Positions 9,148 to 18,232 are shown, numbered from the stretch's first letter. The stretch: 64,000 nt of DNA from Paenibacillus_E sp040812395 (GCF_040812395.1 NZ_JBFNXH010000004.1:248001-312000); one strand, 5' to 3'. The notes: generated by a model not told the origin, from the letters alone. Translations and numbers: made by a program.

Positions 9148-10161
9148 ATGTGGAAAAAGGGATTGCTTGCGCTGACGATGGTTGCATTAGTCTTCCTTGG
9201 TTTACAATTGTTTGGGGAAAAGAAAAGCAACCAGCCACTCAAGGTATATGTCGTCTTCCAGGAGGATGAGGGCCGAATATTGCTGGAAACGTTCAAGAAA
9301 AAGACGGATCAGCCGTATGAACTCATCCGGATGTCCAGTGGAGAAGCCAGCTATCACCTGCTGACCCTGGGCAAAACCGGCATCGATGTTGTACTCGGCG
9401 GCCCGGCCGATCTGCATGAGCAGCTCAAGACCAAGAGCAAGTCCCTTCGCTACCTGTCCCCGGCCGCCTCCGGCATTCCCGCCAAATACAAGGACGGCGA
9501 AGGGTATTGGACGGGCATGTACATGGGCGCGCTCGCCATTGGCGTAAACCAAACCGTCTGGCGGCAGGATCCTCAACTGGCGGCTATGCCGATGCCGCAG
9601 CAGTACGAGGATTTATTGCGCCCGGAGCTCAAGGGCAAGATCGAAATCCCCGATCCAGTTACCTCGGGGACGGGGTATACGCTGCTCGCTTCGCTGGCTC
9701 AGCAGCGGGGCGAGACACAGGCGATCGGTCTGATGCAGGCGCTGAAGAAGCAAAGCGCCTCGACTACGTTCGCCGGCATTACGAGCGCGCAGCGACTGGC
9801 CGAAGGCGAAGTCGCGACGGTCGTCTCCTTCCTCGGCGACCAACTGCGCTTCAAGAACTCGGGCTACAACATCTCTTCGCTGATTCCGCCGCAAGCCGGC
9901 TGGGAGATCGGCGCCGTTTCGATCTTGAAGGGCGGCAACAACACAGCGGCGGCGAAGCAGTTCGTCGATTTCATGCTGTCCCGCGAGGTGCAGACGGACT
10001 ACATGAACACGGCTTTCTCGTTTCCTGTAGCGCCGGATATCCCCGTGAACGCGCTGCTCACACCGGTCAAGCTGGAAAACCTGCTCGCCACGTATCGATT
10101 TGATCTCGCCGCGCAGCATCGCGAGCAGTTGCTGAGCCAGTGGCGGGCGGCGTTGGAATAA
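9148..10161 (+). CDS. Second substrate-binding protein, paralogue of 4430-5464
   Basis: The 337-residue protein matches the importer's binding protein throughout (VYVVFQEDEGRILLETFKKK; GGPADLHEQL; PDPVTSGTGYTLLASLAQ; FLGDQLRFKNSGYN). It has a hydrophobic N-terminal segment (about residues 4-22) but again no lipobox cysteine. ATG 9148 is chosen for CAGGAGGG 10 bases upstream; the longer frame from 9034 would read through the terminator hairpin. It lies 739 bases beyond the ATPase gene, between repeat copies A and B, so it is expressed separately and probably serves the same permease/ATPase with a different affinity or specificity (inference). Confidence 0.87.
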   Translation: MWKKGLLALTMVALVFLGLQLFGEKKSNQPLKVYVVFQEDEGRILLETFKKKTDQPYELIRMSSGEASYHLLTLGKTGIDVVLGGPADLHEQLKTKSKSLRYLSPAASGIPAKYKDGEGYWTGMYMGALAIGVNQTVWRQDPQLAAMPMPQQYEDLLRPELKGKIEIPDPVTSGTGYTLLASLAQQRGETQAIGLMQALKKQSASTTFAGITSAQRLAEGEVATVVSFLGDQLRFKNSGYNISSLIPPQAGWEIGAVSILKGGNNTAAAKQFVDFMLSREVQTDYMNTAFSFPVAPDIPVNALLTPVKLENLLATYRFDLAAQHREQLLSQWRAALE

Positions 10162-10477
10162 AGCCTCTCTTCTTCATCGTGATGACAAGCCATAGATTTA
10201 CTTTTGTTAGCGCCAACAGCTTCAATTCCGAATCCAGTCTAGCGCTTGAGGAAAGAACAGGCATATCCCTTCCAGGGGTACAGAATGATCTTACTGAAGC
10301 CGCCAAAGGCATCGTCGGCGATTATTTTACAGCCATAATGAAACCGGGAAATTCAGACGGCACGCCCCTGATCGGCTATCTGATTACAAATGTGAATAGT
10401 TCCGACCTCAACGCGATCAAAGTATCGCTTGCTTCGAAATATGAGAATATGAGCGAATGGCCAGCAGTTGGAAAAGC
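10162..10477. other. Gap with an open frame of doubtful status
   Basis: A plus-strand frame stays open for about 100 codons from ATG 10182, but it has no ribosome binding site, resembles nothing I recognise and runs into repeat copy B. It may be a decayed gene end. Confidence 0.35.
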
Positions 10478-10653
10478 GGAACTACGATGCGCTATTTTCT
10501 GAATTACCTTATTTGGAACCCCAGGAGGGAACTACGGTACGTTATTTAGCTGAATGTGAGTCAATAAACCGTAATTTATCCATAATAGCGAACTGACGTT
10601 CCGCAAGTTAGCTAATCTAGATGAAATAGAACCAAATAGCGTACTCAGGTTCC
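10478..10653. repeat. Four-unit inverted 19-nt repeat element, copy B
   Basis: Forward units are at 10478-10496 and 10528-10546; reverse units at 10584-10602 and 10635-10653. The plan and spacing match copy A. Together A and B bracket the second binding-protein gene. Confidence 0.9.
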
Positions 10654-10791
10654 TCAAAGTCATCCGGTACAACCCGTATTTTGGTGGTCGACAGCGGGTA
10701 CTGGTCAATCGAAGCGTACATAAAAGCACAACACCAAGCTGAAAAGGGAACCTTCGGTTTCCTTTTTTGCTGTTCAGGAGCGTGTCGGACG

Positions 10792-10894
10792 ATGCGGGAA
10801 GTGGGATTACTCCCGTTGGCGGTAGAAGCACCGCTAGTCAGCGGCACGAGCTGCTGCTGCTGAGTCAGGCCAGTGACGCGAGGTGCTGGAATAA
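10792..10894 (+). pseudogene. Gutted third copy of the binding-protein gene
   Basis: The terminator-like hairpin (from about 10740), the CTGTTCAGGAG ribosome binding site and the first 16 or so codons (MREVGLLPLAVEAPLV against MWKKGLLALTMVALVF) repeat the 5' end of the gene at 9148. From about 10845 the DNA instead resembles the last 50 bases of the same gene, including CGAGC-GCTGAG and TGGAATAA. The central 900 or so bases are missing. A short frame stops at 10861-10863. It is a remnant of an ancient duplication with an internal deletion. Confidence 0.75.
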
Positions 10895-11019
10895 GGCGGC
10901 CGCTGGTTGAGATAGCACGAAAAAGACTGCCGCCCAACGTAGCTTGGTCTACGTGAACAACAGCCTGTTGCGGTCAACATAATTTCATCACCATGGCTAA
11001 GCTTTAGCTACGGCTACAA

Positions 11020-11595
11020 CTATTCCACACTTTCGGTTTCCGTTGCTTCTTCAATTCGGATATGGAACGGGGCAGCGACGACCTCATCTGCGCGCGTATG
11101 CACGTTCACACCCTCGGGAATAGACAAATCTTTAACAATAATGGCGTTCCCATCGCGGACCGGAATCAGATCGAGTGGGATTGACTCCGGTATTTGATCC
11201 GGCAAACAGTCTACTTGAATCTCATGTAAAAACATTTGATACGGGATCATTTTACCGTCTGGAGCTGCAACCGGTTCAATGCGGATGTGCGCTTTCACCC
11301 GTTCGTGCAGATCGACTTGATGGAAGTCTACAGCCAGAATCTGATCGTGAAAAGAATTCCGTTGGACAGCTTGCAGAACAACCAGCTTTTTGAATGCGCC
11401 GTGCGACTCCAGTTCAATCAGGGCATTCGGATTGCGCAGCACCTTTTGCACGTCTTTTTCATCCAGTGCAATCGGGATCGGCGATGTCATTTTGCCGTAG
11501 ACGACAGCGGGAACTTTACGATCCTTCCGCAAATGACGAATGGCAGAGCCGTTAAAGTCCGTGCGGATTTCAGCTTGCAAGTTCATCTTTTTCAT
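11020..11595 (-). CDS. 50S ribosomal protein L25 / general stress protein Ctc
   Basis: The 191-residue protein has the two-domain TL5/Ctc form: an N-terminal 5S rRNA-binding L25 domain (about residues 1-95; AIRHLRKDRKVPAVVYGK, ILAVDFHQVDLHERVKAHI) and a C-terminal beta domain (about 100-190; VDCLPDQIPESIPLDL, GVNVHTRADEVVAAP). It binds 5S rRNA in the large ribosomal subunit. ATG 11595 is preceded by AAGGGGAGG; the longer frame to 11904 is not used. In B. subtilis ctc is SigB-dependent, but I could not identify such a promoter. A 9-bp inverted repeat lies in the leader. Confidence 0.9.
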   Translation of the reverse strand: MKKMNLQAEIRTDFNGSAIRHLRKDRKVPAVVYGKMTSPIPIALDEKDVQKVLRNPNALIELESHGAFKKLVVLQAVQRNSFHDQILAVDFHQVDLHERVKAHIRIEPVAAPDGKMIPYQMFLHEIQVDCLPDQIPESIPLDLIPVRDGNAIIVKDLSIPEGVNVHTRADEVVAAPFHIRIEEATETESVE

Positions 11596-11621
11596 CGTTA
11601 TGTCCTCCCCTTGGTCAGGGT

Positions 11622-11693
11622 GAACACCTCTCGCCAGACCTGAGCTTTCACTTCCTTCTTCATGATTTGGAGTAAATCCATATGGAGGTGTTC
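11622..11693 (-). promoter_or_regulatory. Inverted repeat in the L25/Ctc leader
   Basis: GAACACCTC at 11622-11630 and its exact complement GAGGTGTTC at 11685-11693 are separated by 54 bases and lie 27-98 bases upstream of the L25 start. They could pair in the mRNA or be two half-sites for a regulator. Confidence 0.5.
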
Positions 11694-11881
11694 TCCCTGG
11701 CGTGACTTTCGTCCTCATTATTTTACCACTCTGACTAGCCCAAAGACGGCTGCACAATCCACGAAATGGCCTGCTATTCTGCCTGTGCGTCCGGATATCC
11801 CCCTGCGAACAAACCACGCCGTACTTGTTGTCTAAAATCAAAGGATTTAAGCTGTTTACATGGCCTGTTACAAAGAGGATC

Positions 11882-11918
11882 AAAAAAACAACCCATCGGA
11901 TCATAGCGATGGGTTGTT
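11882..11918 (-). terminator. Terminator of the polysaccharide-degradation genes
   Basis: An 11-bp stem (ACAACCCATCG at 11888-11898 with 11907-11917) is followed on the minus strand by seven T residues (11887-11882). It lies 25 bases past the GH88 stop codon. Confidence 0.85.
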
Positions 11919-11942
11919 GAAGTGTGGTTTACTGATGGTTGC

Positions 11943-13079
11943 CTACCAAAAAAGCTCGCCATGCCCCAACAAACGGGACAGGCCTTCTACGAAATAATAG
12001 TCGCCGTAAATCAGCGGAACGTCGATATTCTTGCCCTCCGGATAGTGGCTCGTGCCGTGAAGAATCAAACCTTCCTCGCTCTCCGAGTCCCATGCGCCGT
12101 AATTCGTATAGAGCGAGTGCAGAATCCGCTCTCCCGCCTGGCGGTAGAGCGCCGCTTCCTGGCCGCCCACCTGCTCGGCCAGCAGCAGCAGGCCACAGGC
12201 GGCGCAAGCGCCTGCGGAGGAATCGCGGTATGCCGTAATGTCATCCGGCAGACGGAAATCCCAATGCGGGACGAAGTCGTCCGGCAAATGGGCCATGAAG
12301 AAATGCGCTGCGCGCTTAGCGGCATGCAGATACTGCTCATCACCCGTGTGATGATAGCTTAGGCTCATGCCGTAGATCGCCCACGCCGTGCCGCGCGACC
12401 AGGCGGAGTCGGGGGCGAAGCCCTGACCGCCGTTCACTGCGAGCTTCTCGCCGGTGTGCGGATCGAAGATCACGATATGGTTCACGGAGCCATCCGGACG
12501 GATGAAGTGCTCCACCGCCATATTCGCGTGCCGCACGGCGATTTCCTTGTAACGCGGGTCTCCGGTGACCTTGGAGGCCCAGTGGAGCAGCGGCAGGTTC
12601 ATCATACAATCGATGATGGCCCAGCCGGCATTGTCCTCGCCCTCGCGCCAAGGGTTCCAGGCGCGGATATAGCTGCCCTGCACGTTGAACCGCGCAGCCA
12701 GCAGATTCGCCGCGAGCAGGCCGCGGCGCTTCGAGTCTTCCTCGCCAAGCAGCTTATAGCGGGCTACGCTCGTTAACGTCCACATGAAGCCGATATCGTG
12801 GTCCAGCTTGTAGTAATCAGCGATGACCTGATCGAGCTGCTGCTCGCAGGACTCCGCCAGCAGCTTCAGCTGCTCATCCTTCGTGTCGCGGTACACGAGC
12901 CACAACAGGCCCGGCCAGAAGCCCGCCGTCCACCAATAAGCCGGCTCCAGCTTGTATTCGCCGCCCACGCTCGCATGCGGGAAGCCATCTCTGATTCGCT
13001 TGCTGGTTCTGCCAATTTTGGCAACAGATTTGTTCCACGCTGCCTGTGCCCAGTCTTTTTCTAAAGTCATATCTGCCAC
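11943..13079 (-). CDS. Unsaturated glucuronyl hydrolase (glycoside hydrolase family 88)
   Basis: The 378-residue cytoplasmic enzyme removes the 4,5-unsaturated uronic acid left at the non-reducing end of oligosaccharides by a polysaccharide lyase. Family marks are the six-hairpin barrel sequence, the substrate-region motif YWWTAGFWPGLLWL (near residue 50), DHDIGF with the equivalent of catalytic Asp88 at Asp95, and AGWAIIDCMMNLPLL with the equivalent of Asp149 at Asp157. It follows the lyase gene by 12 bases, which is the expected lyase-hydrolase pair. The length is normal for the family. Confidence 0.9.
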   Translation of the reverse strand: MADMTLEKDWAQAAWNKSVAKIGRTSKRIRDGFPHASVGGEYKLEPAYWWTAGFWPGLLWLVYRDTKDEQLKLLAESCEQQLDQVIADYYKLDHDIGFMWTLTSVARYKLLGEEDSKRRGLLAANLLAARFNVQGSYIRAWNPWREGEDNAGWAIIDCMMNLPLLHWASKVTGDPRYKEIAVRHANMAVEHFIRPDGSVNHIVIFDPHTGEKLAVNGGQGFAPDSAWSRGTAWAIYGMSLSYHHTGDEQYLHAAKRAAHFFMAHLPDDFVPHWDFRLPDDITAYRDSSAGACAACGLLLLAEQVGGQEAALYRQAGERILHSLYTNYGAWDSESEEGLILHGTSHYPEGKNIDVPLIYGDYYFVEGLSRLLGHGELFW

Positions 13080-13091
13080 TCCCTATCCTTT

Positions 13092-14954
13092 TTATTCAAA
13101 TGAAAACGTAAATGAAAGCGCCAATTCCTTACGAAGCGCACCCTGCTTAACGGTAAAATGAATAGCAAAACATGGAACATGCTTGCCGTAATGGTCGTGG
13201 TGAACCAGCGACTCGAAGTCCCAATCCACCATTTCCTGATCGTAAGCAATGTAAAGCTGGTCTCCTGACTTGCTGCCTTGAATGCGAATGCGCCCATCCT
13301 CTGCACATTCAGGCCGAAACCAGCTCATCATTCGCTCACAGATGGCGCTAGGCGATTCCTTGAATTGAAACGTATCTATAAGTTCAAGTGATGGACGACC
13401 TACTTTGCCCCAAACGAACTGCCTTTGCAAGCTATCAAGTGTCTCAACCTCATATGCGCTGGCAAACTCAATATGAAACATATCCTGTTCATCTGTCTGG
13501 CTATACGCAATAAGCTGCGCACGTGCAGTTCCACCTACTCTTTGGTAGCCACCATTAATGATTGGCACCGAGTGCCCCTGCGATCCGTTACACAGGATAT
13601 CATAGCGTCCATCGCCAAAATAATCCCGCGTGTACTGCCCGCTGCCCAGATCCGTGAGCAGCGACTCGCCGCCCGCATAGAGAATGAATTGCCCGATGTC
13701 ATTATGATTATGCGGCTCATCGTTATGCCCGCCCTTAGCGGCAAACACATAGCTGCCTTCGGCGCGCACTTGCCGGGATACCAGCCACTGCGCGTCCGGC
13801 AAGCAGTAGGTGGCGGTTTTCCAGCCCGCTCCCTGCTCCCCATCCTCGCTTAGCCACAGCAGATTGCGCCAGGCCGGCGCCCAACGGTGGCAGTGATCAT
13901 CGCTGAAGCCCGCCCGCAGCGCGGCTTCCGGCATTTCCATCTCGGGATATAAGCTTCTGAGGTAGGCGCTTAATCCCATGAAAATGCCCGCTTCGCTGCT
14001 CGCATCCGAGAAGTTGACGATCCGTCTGCCAGCCATGAAGCATTTCTGCTGGAATAAAGCGATCTGCCGAACCTTCTCCTGCGCAAACAGATCCGCTGCA
14101 CCGCCCGTGCGCCGTTTGATCAAATCCGCGGCATACGCGAAGTAGCCGAAACCGTACTGCCAGTACATGTAGCCTTCGGTACATGCCCCATCGTCCTCGA
14201 AGCCTCGCAGGTACGACTCCAGCGCGGGAAGCGCGCGCTCCAGCACAGCTGCGAGCTCGTCCTCACCCTGCAGCAGATAAATCGCTGCACAGGCAATCGA
14301 ACCGCCGCAGACGGAGGCCCAGTTGTGCGTCGCTGTCTCCCAGTCGAAGGGAGGCTGCGTTACGAAGGGCCGCAGCACGCGGCGCAGCGTTTCCTCGCGG
14401 ATGCGGCCGCGCAGCAGTGGAGGCAGCGCTTCGCCATGAAGCGCCGCGATTTCGCTCAGCGCGAAGGCCGTCTCCGCACTGAACAGGTCCACGGTCAGCC
14501 TGCTGTCGGAAACTGGCCATAGCGATGCTTCGCTATCCGCGACCGCCATCTCCGGCCCGTGCAAAATATGAGCGGGCAAGCACCAGGTATACTCATCCAG
14601 GATAGCCCAGATGGCTTCCTGCAGCGCATTCGCATAGCCTTCATGCTGCGGCTCGAGCCAAGCCATGAGGCCAAAGGTGGTCAGCCGCTTTCTTCTGCGG
14701 AAGTAGATGCGCTCGTACTCGCTCCGATTGCCCGTATCGGCATAAAGGCGGAAGCTTGCAAACGTCAGTCCGGGGATATCTTCCGCCAGCAACAGCTCGG
14801 CGTCCTTACGAATCTCCTCAATGAGCGGCAGACTAACTGCCGACTGGAGCAGCCTATCTCGCATTTGTGCCGAAGTTGTCTCTCCGAACACCAACTGAGA
14901 GGGGCTTCTTTTCACCTCAGAGAGCATATCCTTCAAATCAGTTAATCTGCTCAT
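13092..14954 (-). CDS. Heparinase II/III-like polysaccharide lyase
   Basis: The 620-residue protein has an alpha/alpha-toroid N-terminal half with THNWASVCGGS and GYMYWQYGFGYF, followed by a beta-sandwich half opening with GGHNDEPHNHNDIGQFILYAGGE; the conserved His and Asn residues fit the heparinase II/III lyase pattern. It should cleave uronate-containing polysaccharide or oligosaccharide by beta-elimination. No signal peptide is seen, so it probably acts inside the cell on imported oligosaccharides. TTGAGGG touches the first ATG (14963) but lies 9 bases before ATG 14954, so the latter is the likelier start. GH88 follows directly. Confidence 0.87.
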   Translation of the reverse strand: MSRLTDLKDMLSEVKRSPSQLVFGETTSAQMRDRLLQSAVSLPLIEEIRKDAELLLAEDIPGLTFASFRLYADTGNRSEYERIYFRRRKRLTTFGLMAWLEPQHEGYANALQEAIWAILDEYTWCLPAHILHGPEMAVADSEASLWPVSDSRLTVDLFSAETAFALSEIAALHGEALPPLLRGRIREETLRRVLRPFVTQPPFDWETATHNWASVCGGSIACAAIYLLQGEDELAAVLERALPALESYLRGFEDDGACTEGYMYWQYGFGYFAYAADLIKRRTGGAADLFAQEKVRQIALFQQKCFMAGRRIVNFSDASSEAGIFMGLSAYLRSLYPEMEMPEAALRAGFSDDHCHRWAPAWRNLLWLSEDGEQGAGWKTATYCLPDAQWLVSRQVRAEGSYVFAAKGGHNDEPHNHNDIGQFILYAGGESLLTDLGSGQYTRDYFGDGRYDILCNGSQGHSVPIINGGYQRVGGTARAQLIAYSQTDEQDMFHIEFASAYEVETLDSLQRQFVWGKVGRPSLELIDTFQFKESPSAICERMMSWFRPECAEDGRIRIQGSKSGDQLYIAYDQEMVDWDFESLVHHDHYGKHVPCFAIHFTVKQGALRKELALSFTFSFE

Positions 14955-15068
14955 CGCATTCATCCCTCAAGTTCTATTGTCGATTTGGCCGTGTCACCGC
15001 CATACCAAATCGCAGGAAATTTGCTGTTAATCATGAACGTTCCTGCTTTCTCTTCAAATGGAGAAATA

Positions 15069-15090
15069 GAGAGAACCGGAGTTCTCCCTA
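15069..15090 (-). terminator. Weak hairpin after the binding-protein gene
   Basis: AGGGAGAAC, loop TCCG, GTTCTCTCT forms a stem but is followed by a poor T run. It may partly end transcription between the binding-protein gene and the lyase/hydrolase genes. Confidence 0.45.
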
Positions 15091-15105
15091 TATTCGTTTG
15101 CTTAT

Positions 15106-16485
15106 TTATTTTTTGCTGCCGTCAATGAGCTTTTGCGTACGGTCTTGGGCATTTTTAACCATTGTATCGAGGTCTTCCTTGCCCAGAATCAATTTCTCAT
15201 ACTCTTCGTTGATGACTTTATACACGTCCGCTTGGTAAGGAGTCGGTGGCACCAGCTTGGATGCTTTCGCATTCGTAAGCACAGCGATCAGAGAGTCTTT
15301 GTCTACTTTCTCAGGGTTTTTGGTGCCCTTAAGAATCGTATCTACGATCGTTGTCAGTTGATCGTTCTTCACTTTGCTCCATGATGGTACATACTTGCCT
15401 TGTACAAGCATGCCGTCTGTAGTCAGGTAGCGAACGAAATTGTACGCTTCTTGCGGATGTTTCGATTTCGCTGCAACCGCGTAGAAGTCAGTAGTTACCA
15501 TGGAATAGCCGCCTTGGTCGGATGCGCTGTTTTTAGGGAATGGAGCTACAGCTACATTGAAGTTAAGCGGGTACTGCTCGGTTCCGCCGATCTCGGAGTT
15601 CATCCAGCTGCCGATGACGACCATACTTGCGCTTTGGTTGAAGAACTGCGGACGGTAGTTCAATTTCTGGGAAATCATATCCGTGTATGGCGTGGAGGAT
15701 TTGTCCACTTTCTCCATGTTGTAACGCATTTCGATCGATTTTTTGAAGAGCGGGCTCGTCAGATTGGACGTACCGTCCGTTTTCAAGTAGTCTGCGCCAT
15801 CAGCTTGGTTCGCCATCAGCAGACGAGCGAACTCCAACCAGCCGCCGCCTTGAGGACCATGGAAGTAGGTACCGTAACGTTTGGTCGCGCCATCACCTTT
15901 GGTCAGCTTCTTCGCATAGTCCTGGAATTGGTCCCAAGTCCACTCTTTCGGCACTTCAAGACCTGCTTCTTTCAGATGATCTTTATTCAAAATGACGTAC
16001 CACGGATTGAACTTACCAGGAAGCGCATAGTATTTGCCGTTCAATTGGGTATCCACTTTATATTCTTCGCTTTCTTTGAAGCCTTCTTTCGTGATGAAAT
16101 CGTCCAGAGGGGCTACCATGCCAAGCGCGACACGTTGTGAGTACATGCCAGCTTCACTGAACATCATAACGTCCATGTCTTCACCGGATGCTGCGGAAAG
16201 ATCGAGCTTTTTCGAGTATTCCTGCGTGTCGCCTTTTTCGCTCAGATTAACCAGATCCACTTTGACGTTCGGATACTTCGTTTGGAAGCCGTCAATAATC
16301 TTGCTCCAGTTCTGTTGGGCTTCACTGCCGTATGCATGGAACTTGATTGTAACCGGATCTTTGGATGCAGCCGCGCCGCCTGCCGTTGCCGCTGGTGTTG
16401 CTTCAGGCTTCGTACCCCCGCAGCCAGCCAAGAGTCCGATAGTGACAGCACCGCAAACAAGTCCAGTAAGTAGTCTTCTTTTCAT
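15106..16485 (-). CDS. Oligosaccharide ABC transporter lipoprotein (family 1 solute-binding protein)
   Basis: The 459-residue precursor has a signal peptide with lipobox LAGC (Cys near residue 22), an Ala/Pro-rich linker and a family 1 binding fold (FHAYGSEAQQNWSKIIDGFQTKYPNVKV; WTWDQFQDYAKKL). ATG 16485 follows GGAGGGG by 6 bases. It should deliver uronate-containing oligosaccharides to the permeases at 20547-22330; the ATPase is not in the window and is presumably a shared MsmX-type protein (inference). An extended -10 promoter and a cre-like site lie just upstream. Confidence 0.9.
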   Translation of the reverse strand: MKRRLLTGLVCGAVTIGLLAGCGGTKPEATPAATAGGAAASKDPVTIKFHAYGSEAQQNWSKIIDGFQTKYPNVKVDLVNLSEKGDTQEYSKKLDLSAASGEDMDVMMFSEAGMYSQRVALGMVAPLDDFITKEGFKESEEYKVDTQLNGKYYALPGKFNPWYVILNKDHLKEAGLEVPKEWTWDQFQDYAKKLTKGDGATKRYGTYFHGPQGGGWLEFARLLMANQADGADYLKTDGTSNLTSPLFKKSIEMRYNMEKVDKSSTPYTDMISQKLNYRPQFFNQSASMVVIGSWMNSEIGGTEQYPLNFNVAVAPFPKNSASDQGGYSMVTTDFYAVAAKSKHPQEAYNFVRYLTTDGMLVQGKYVPSWSKVKNDQLTTIVDTILKGTKNPEKVDKDSLIAVLTNAKASKLVPPTPYQADVYKVINEEYEKLILGKEDLDTMVKNAQDRTQKLIDGSKK

Positions 16486-16510
16486 ATATGCCCCTCCGAT
16501 TTGTGTAGTC

Positions 16511-16523
16511 TGAAGCGCTTTCT
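16511..16523 (-). promoter_or_regulatory. cre-like catabolite repression site
   Basis: AGAAAGCGCTTCA on the minus strand matches the core of the CcpA site (TGAAARCGYTTWCA) with a few mismatches. It lies about 15 bases downstream of the -10 box, where bound CcpA would block elongation. The assignment is by eye. Confidence 0.5.
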
Positions 16524-16537
16524 TTATTAACAACCCC

Positions 16538-16546
16538 ATTATAGCA
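16538..16546 (-). promoter_or_regulatory. Extended -10 promoter of the binding-protein gene
   Basis: TGCTATAAT on the minus strand is a perfect extended -10. No good -35 box stands 16-18 bases upstream, as is usual for extended -10 promoters. An AraC-type activator (YesN, encoded upstream) could substitute. Confidence 0.6.
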
Positions 16547-16597
16547 AGGGGCTGAAACGAAAGGATGACGCGATATTGACTACTATCCACGTTATTT

Positions 16598-18232
16598 TTA
16601 CTTTTGGGCGCGTTGCTCCTTCGATTCCGAAGAGCCCCGATACTCAAGCGGTGTGACACCGGCGACGGTTTTGAACATTTTGATAAAATAGCTGTGATTG
16701 TCGTAACCGAGCGATTCGCAGATTTTCGCAACTGACATATTCGTCTGATCCAGCAGCTCCTTGGCCCTGCCGACCTTCATTCGGGATACGTATTCAATGA
16801 ATGTTTCGCCCGTCTCTTTTTTAAACAAACGGCTGAAATAGCTGGGATTCAAAAAGAGCTGCTCCGCCACTTCATCCAAAGAAATTTTCCGGTTCAAATG
16901 GAGCGAAACATATTGGCAGGCATCCAGCACTTCCGGCCGCTTGCTCAACACCTTCACCTCTTCGGCCACGACAAAGAAAGACGTGAAGAAATAGACCATC
17001 CACTCGCCCATCTCTCCCAGCGTATCCATTTCGAGCAGTTCTCTATGCAGGATTTCGACGGAAAAATGATTGCGGAACAGCTGCATGCTCTTCAGCTTCA
17101 GCTTCAAATCCAGCACAAGCTTCAGAATCCAGTCCTTAACTGTCTCCGGCGGGAAACGATTCTCCCTCAGATAGGAGATCCAATAGCTCACCATCATTTG
17201 CACCTTGCCTGGATTGCTCTCGATCAGCATTTCGCGCAGCGCGGTTACCGCTTCATCGTAGACGGCGAACAAATCCTTCTGCGAATAAATGACAGATTCT
17301 TTCTTCTCAATCGCCTTCGCTTTCATATAGAAGCGCTGTCCATAGGCGCTAAAAATCTCGTTCAACTCGTGCTTAATGTCAGTAGGTGTGGTACAAATTG
17401 TACCTAACATGAACGAAAGGCGGATTTTCAGCGTCTTCTCGACCATCGTTTGCAGCTTCACCAACAGCGGAAGCGCTCTGTCGTAGGGATTCGTCTTGAT
17501 CCCGCTGACCGAAGGGATGAAGATGAACGAGCGCAGTACGTCATAGGCAAAATGTACCGCCTCCGGCTCCTCACTGCTCAGCACTTCCTCCGTGATGTTG
17601 TTGAGCGCAAAGCGCAGCACATCGTCGCTGACAAAGCGCTGTCTCGCCAGCCGCTGACTGTCAATGTAGCAGGCAACGGGCAAGCAGCTGCGGCCCGCGA
17701 ACCCGAGGCCGAACGATTCCGCTTCCTTCATCCAAGTGCTTTCGCTGAGAAGCGGCTCATGAATCGTTGCCCGCAGGAAGCTTTCCTTGTGATGCTCGCG
17801 ATTGCGGTCGACCAACTGGCGGAGATGGTTTTGCCGCTCTTGCAAGTTGTTCTCCTCATCAAGGCTTAGCTTGAACTGCTGCAGCAGCTTCTGCAAATCG
17901 TCAGGGTCCAGCGTATCCTTCAAGAGATAGTCCTGTACATTCAGCTTCATCGCCTGCTGCGCGAAATGGAATTCATTATGGCAGGATAGGATCGCGACGC
18001 GAAGCCGCGGCTGCTTCTCCTTGAGCTCCCGAATGAGCTCCAACCCATTCATCCGTGGCATCCCGATATCCGTTACCACGATATCCGGCATCTCGCTATT
18101 CGCGGCTTCAAGCGCGACTGCGCCGTTTTCATATAACCCGGTTACTTCCATACCGAGCTTATGCCAGTCGATAGCGCTGGACAACAGCTCCAGCACCGGG
18201 TAATCATCGTCCACGAGCATCACTTTATACAT
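16598..18232 (-). CDS. YesN-type response regulator with AraC DNA-binding domain
   Basis: The 544-residue protein has a receiver domain (acidic Asp8-Asp10, phospho-acceptor Asp55 in VVTDIGMPRMNG), a long central region, and two C-terminal AraC helix-turn-helix motifs (about residues 440-535; ISLDEVAEQLFLNPSYFSRLFKKETGETF; AKICESLGYDNHSYFIKMFK). It overlaps the end of the kinase gene. AGGAGG lies 3 bases before the first ATG (18238) and 9 before ATG 18232, so the latter is used. It most likely activates the flanking transporter and lyase genes in response to extracellular oligosaccharide. Confidence 0.92.
   Translation of the reverse strand: MYKVMLVDDDYPVLELLSSAIDWHKLGMEVTGLYENGAVALEAANSEMPDIVVTDIGMPRMNGLELIRELKEKQPRLRVAILSCHNEFHFAQQAMKLNVQDYLLKDTLDPDDLQKLLQQFKLSLDEENNLQERQNHLRQLVDRNREHHKESFLRATIHEPLLSESTWMKEAESFGLGFAGRSCLPVACYIDSQRLARQRFVSDDVLRFALNNITEEVLSSEEPEAVHFAYDVLRSFIFIPSVSGIKTNPYDRALPLLVKLQTMVEKTLKIRLSFMLGTICTTPTDIKHELNEIFSAYGQRFYMKAKAIEKKESVIYSQKDLFAVYDEAVTALREMLIESNPGKVQMMVSYWISYLRENRFPPETVKDWILKLVLDLKLKLKSMQLFRNHFSVEILHRELLEMDTLGEMGEWMVYFFTSFFVVAEEVKVLSKRPEVLDACQYVSLHLNRKISLDEVAEQLFLNPSYFSRLFKKETGETFIEYVSRMKVGRAKELLDQTNMSVAKICESLGYDNHSYFIKMFKTVAGVTPLEYRGSSESKEQRAQK

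Noticed and set aside
10140..10502. 120-codon plus-strand frame downstream of the second binding protein
   Set aside because: It starts inside that gene, lacks a ribosome binding site and ends in repeat copy B; listed only as a doubtful gap.
15400..16140. Long plus-strand frame of 246 codons opposite the lipoprotein gene
   Set aside because: It is antisense to a clear solute-binding protein gene, has no ribosome binding site and no recognisable domain.
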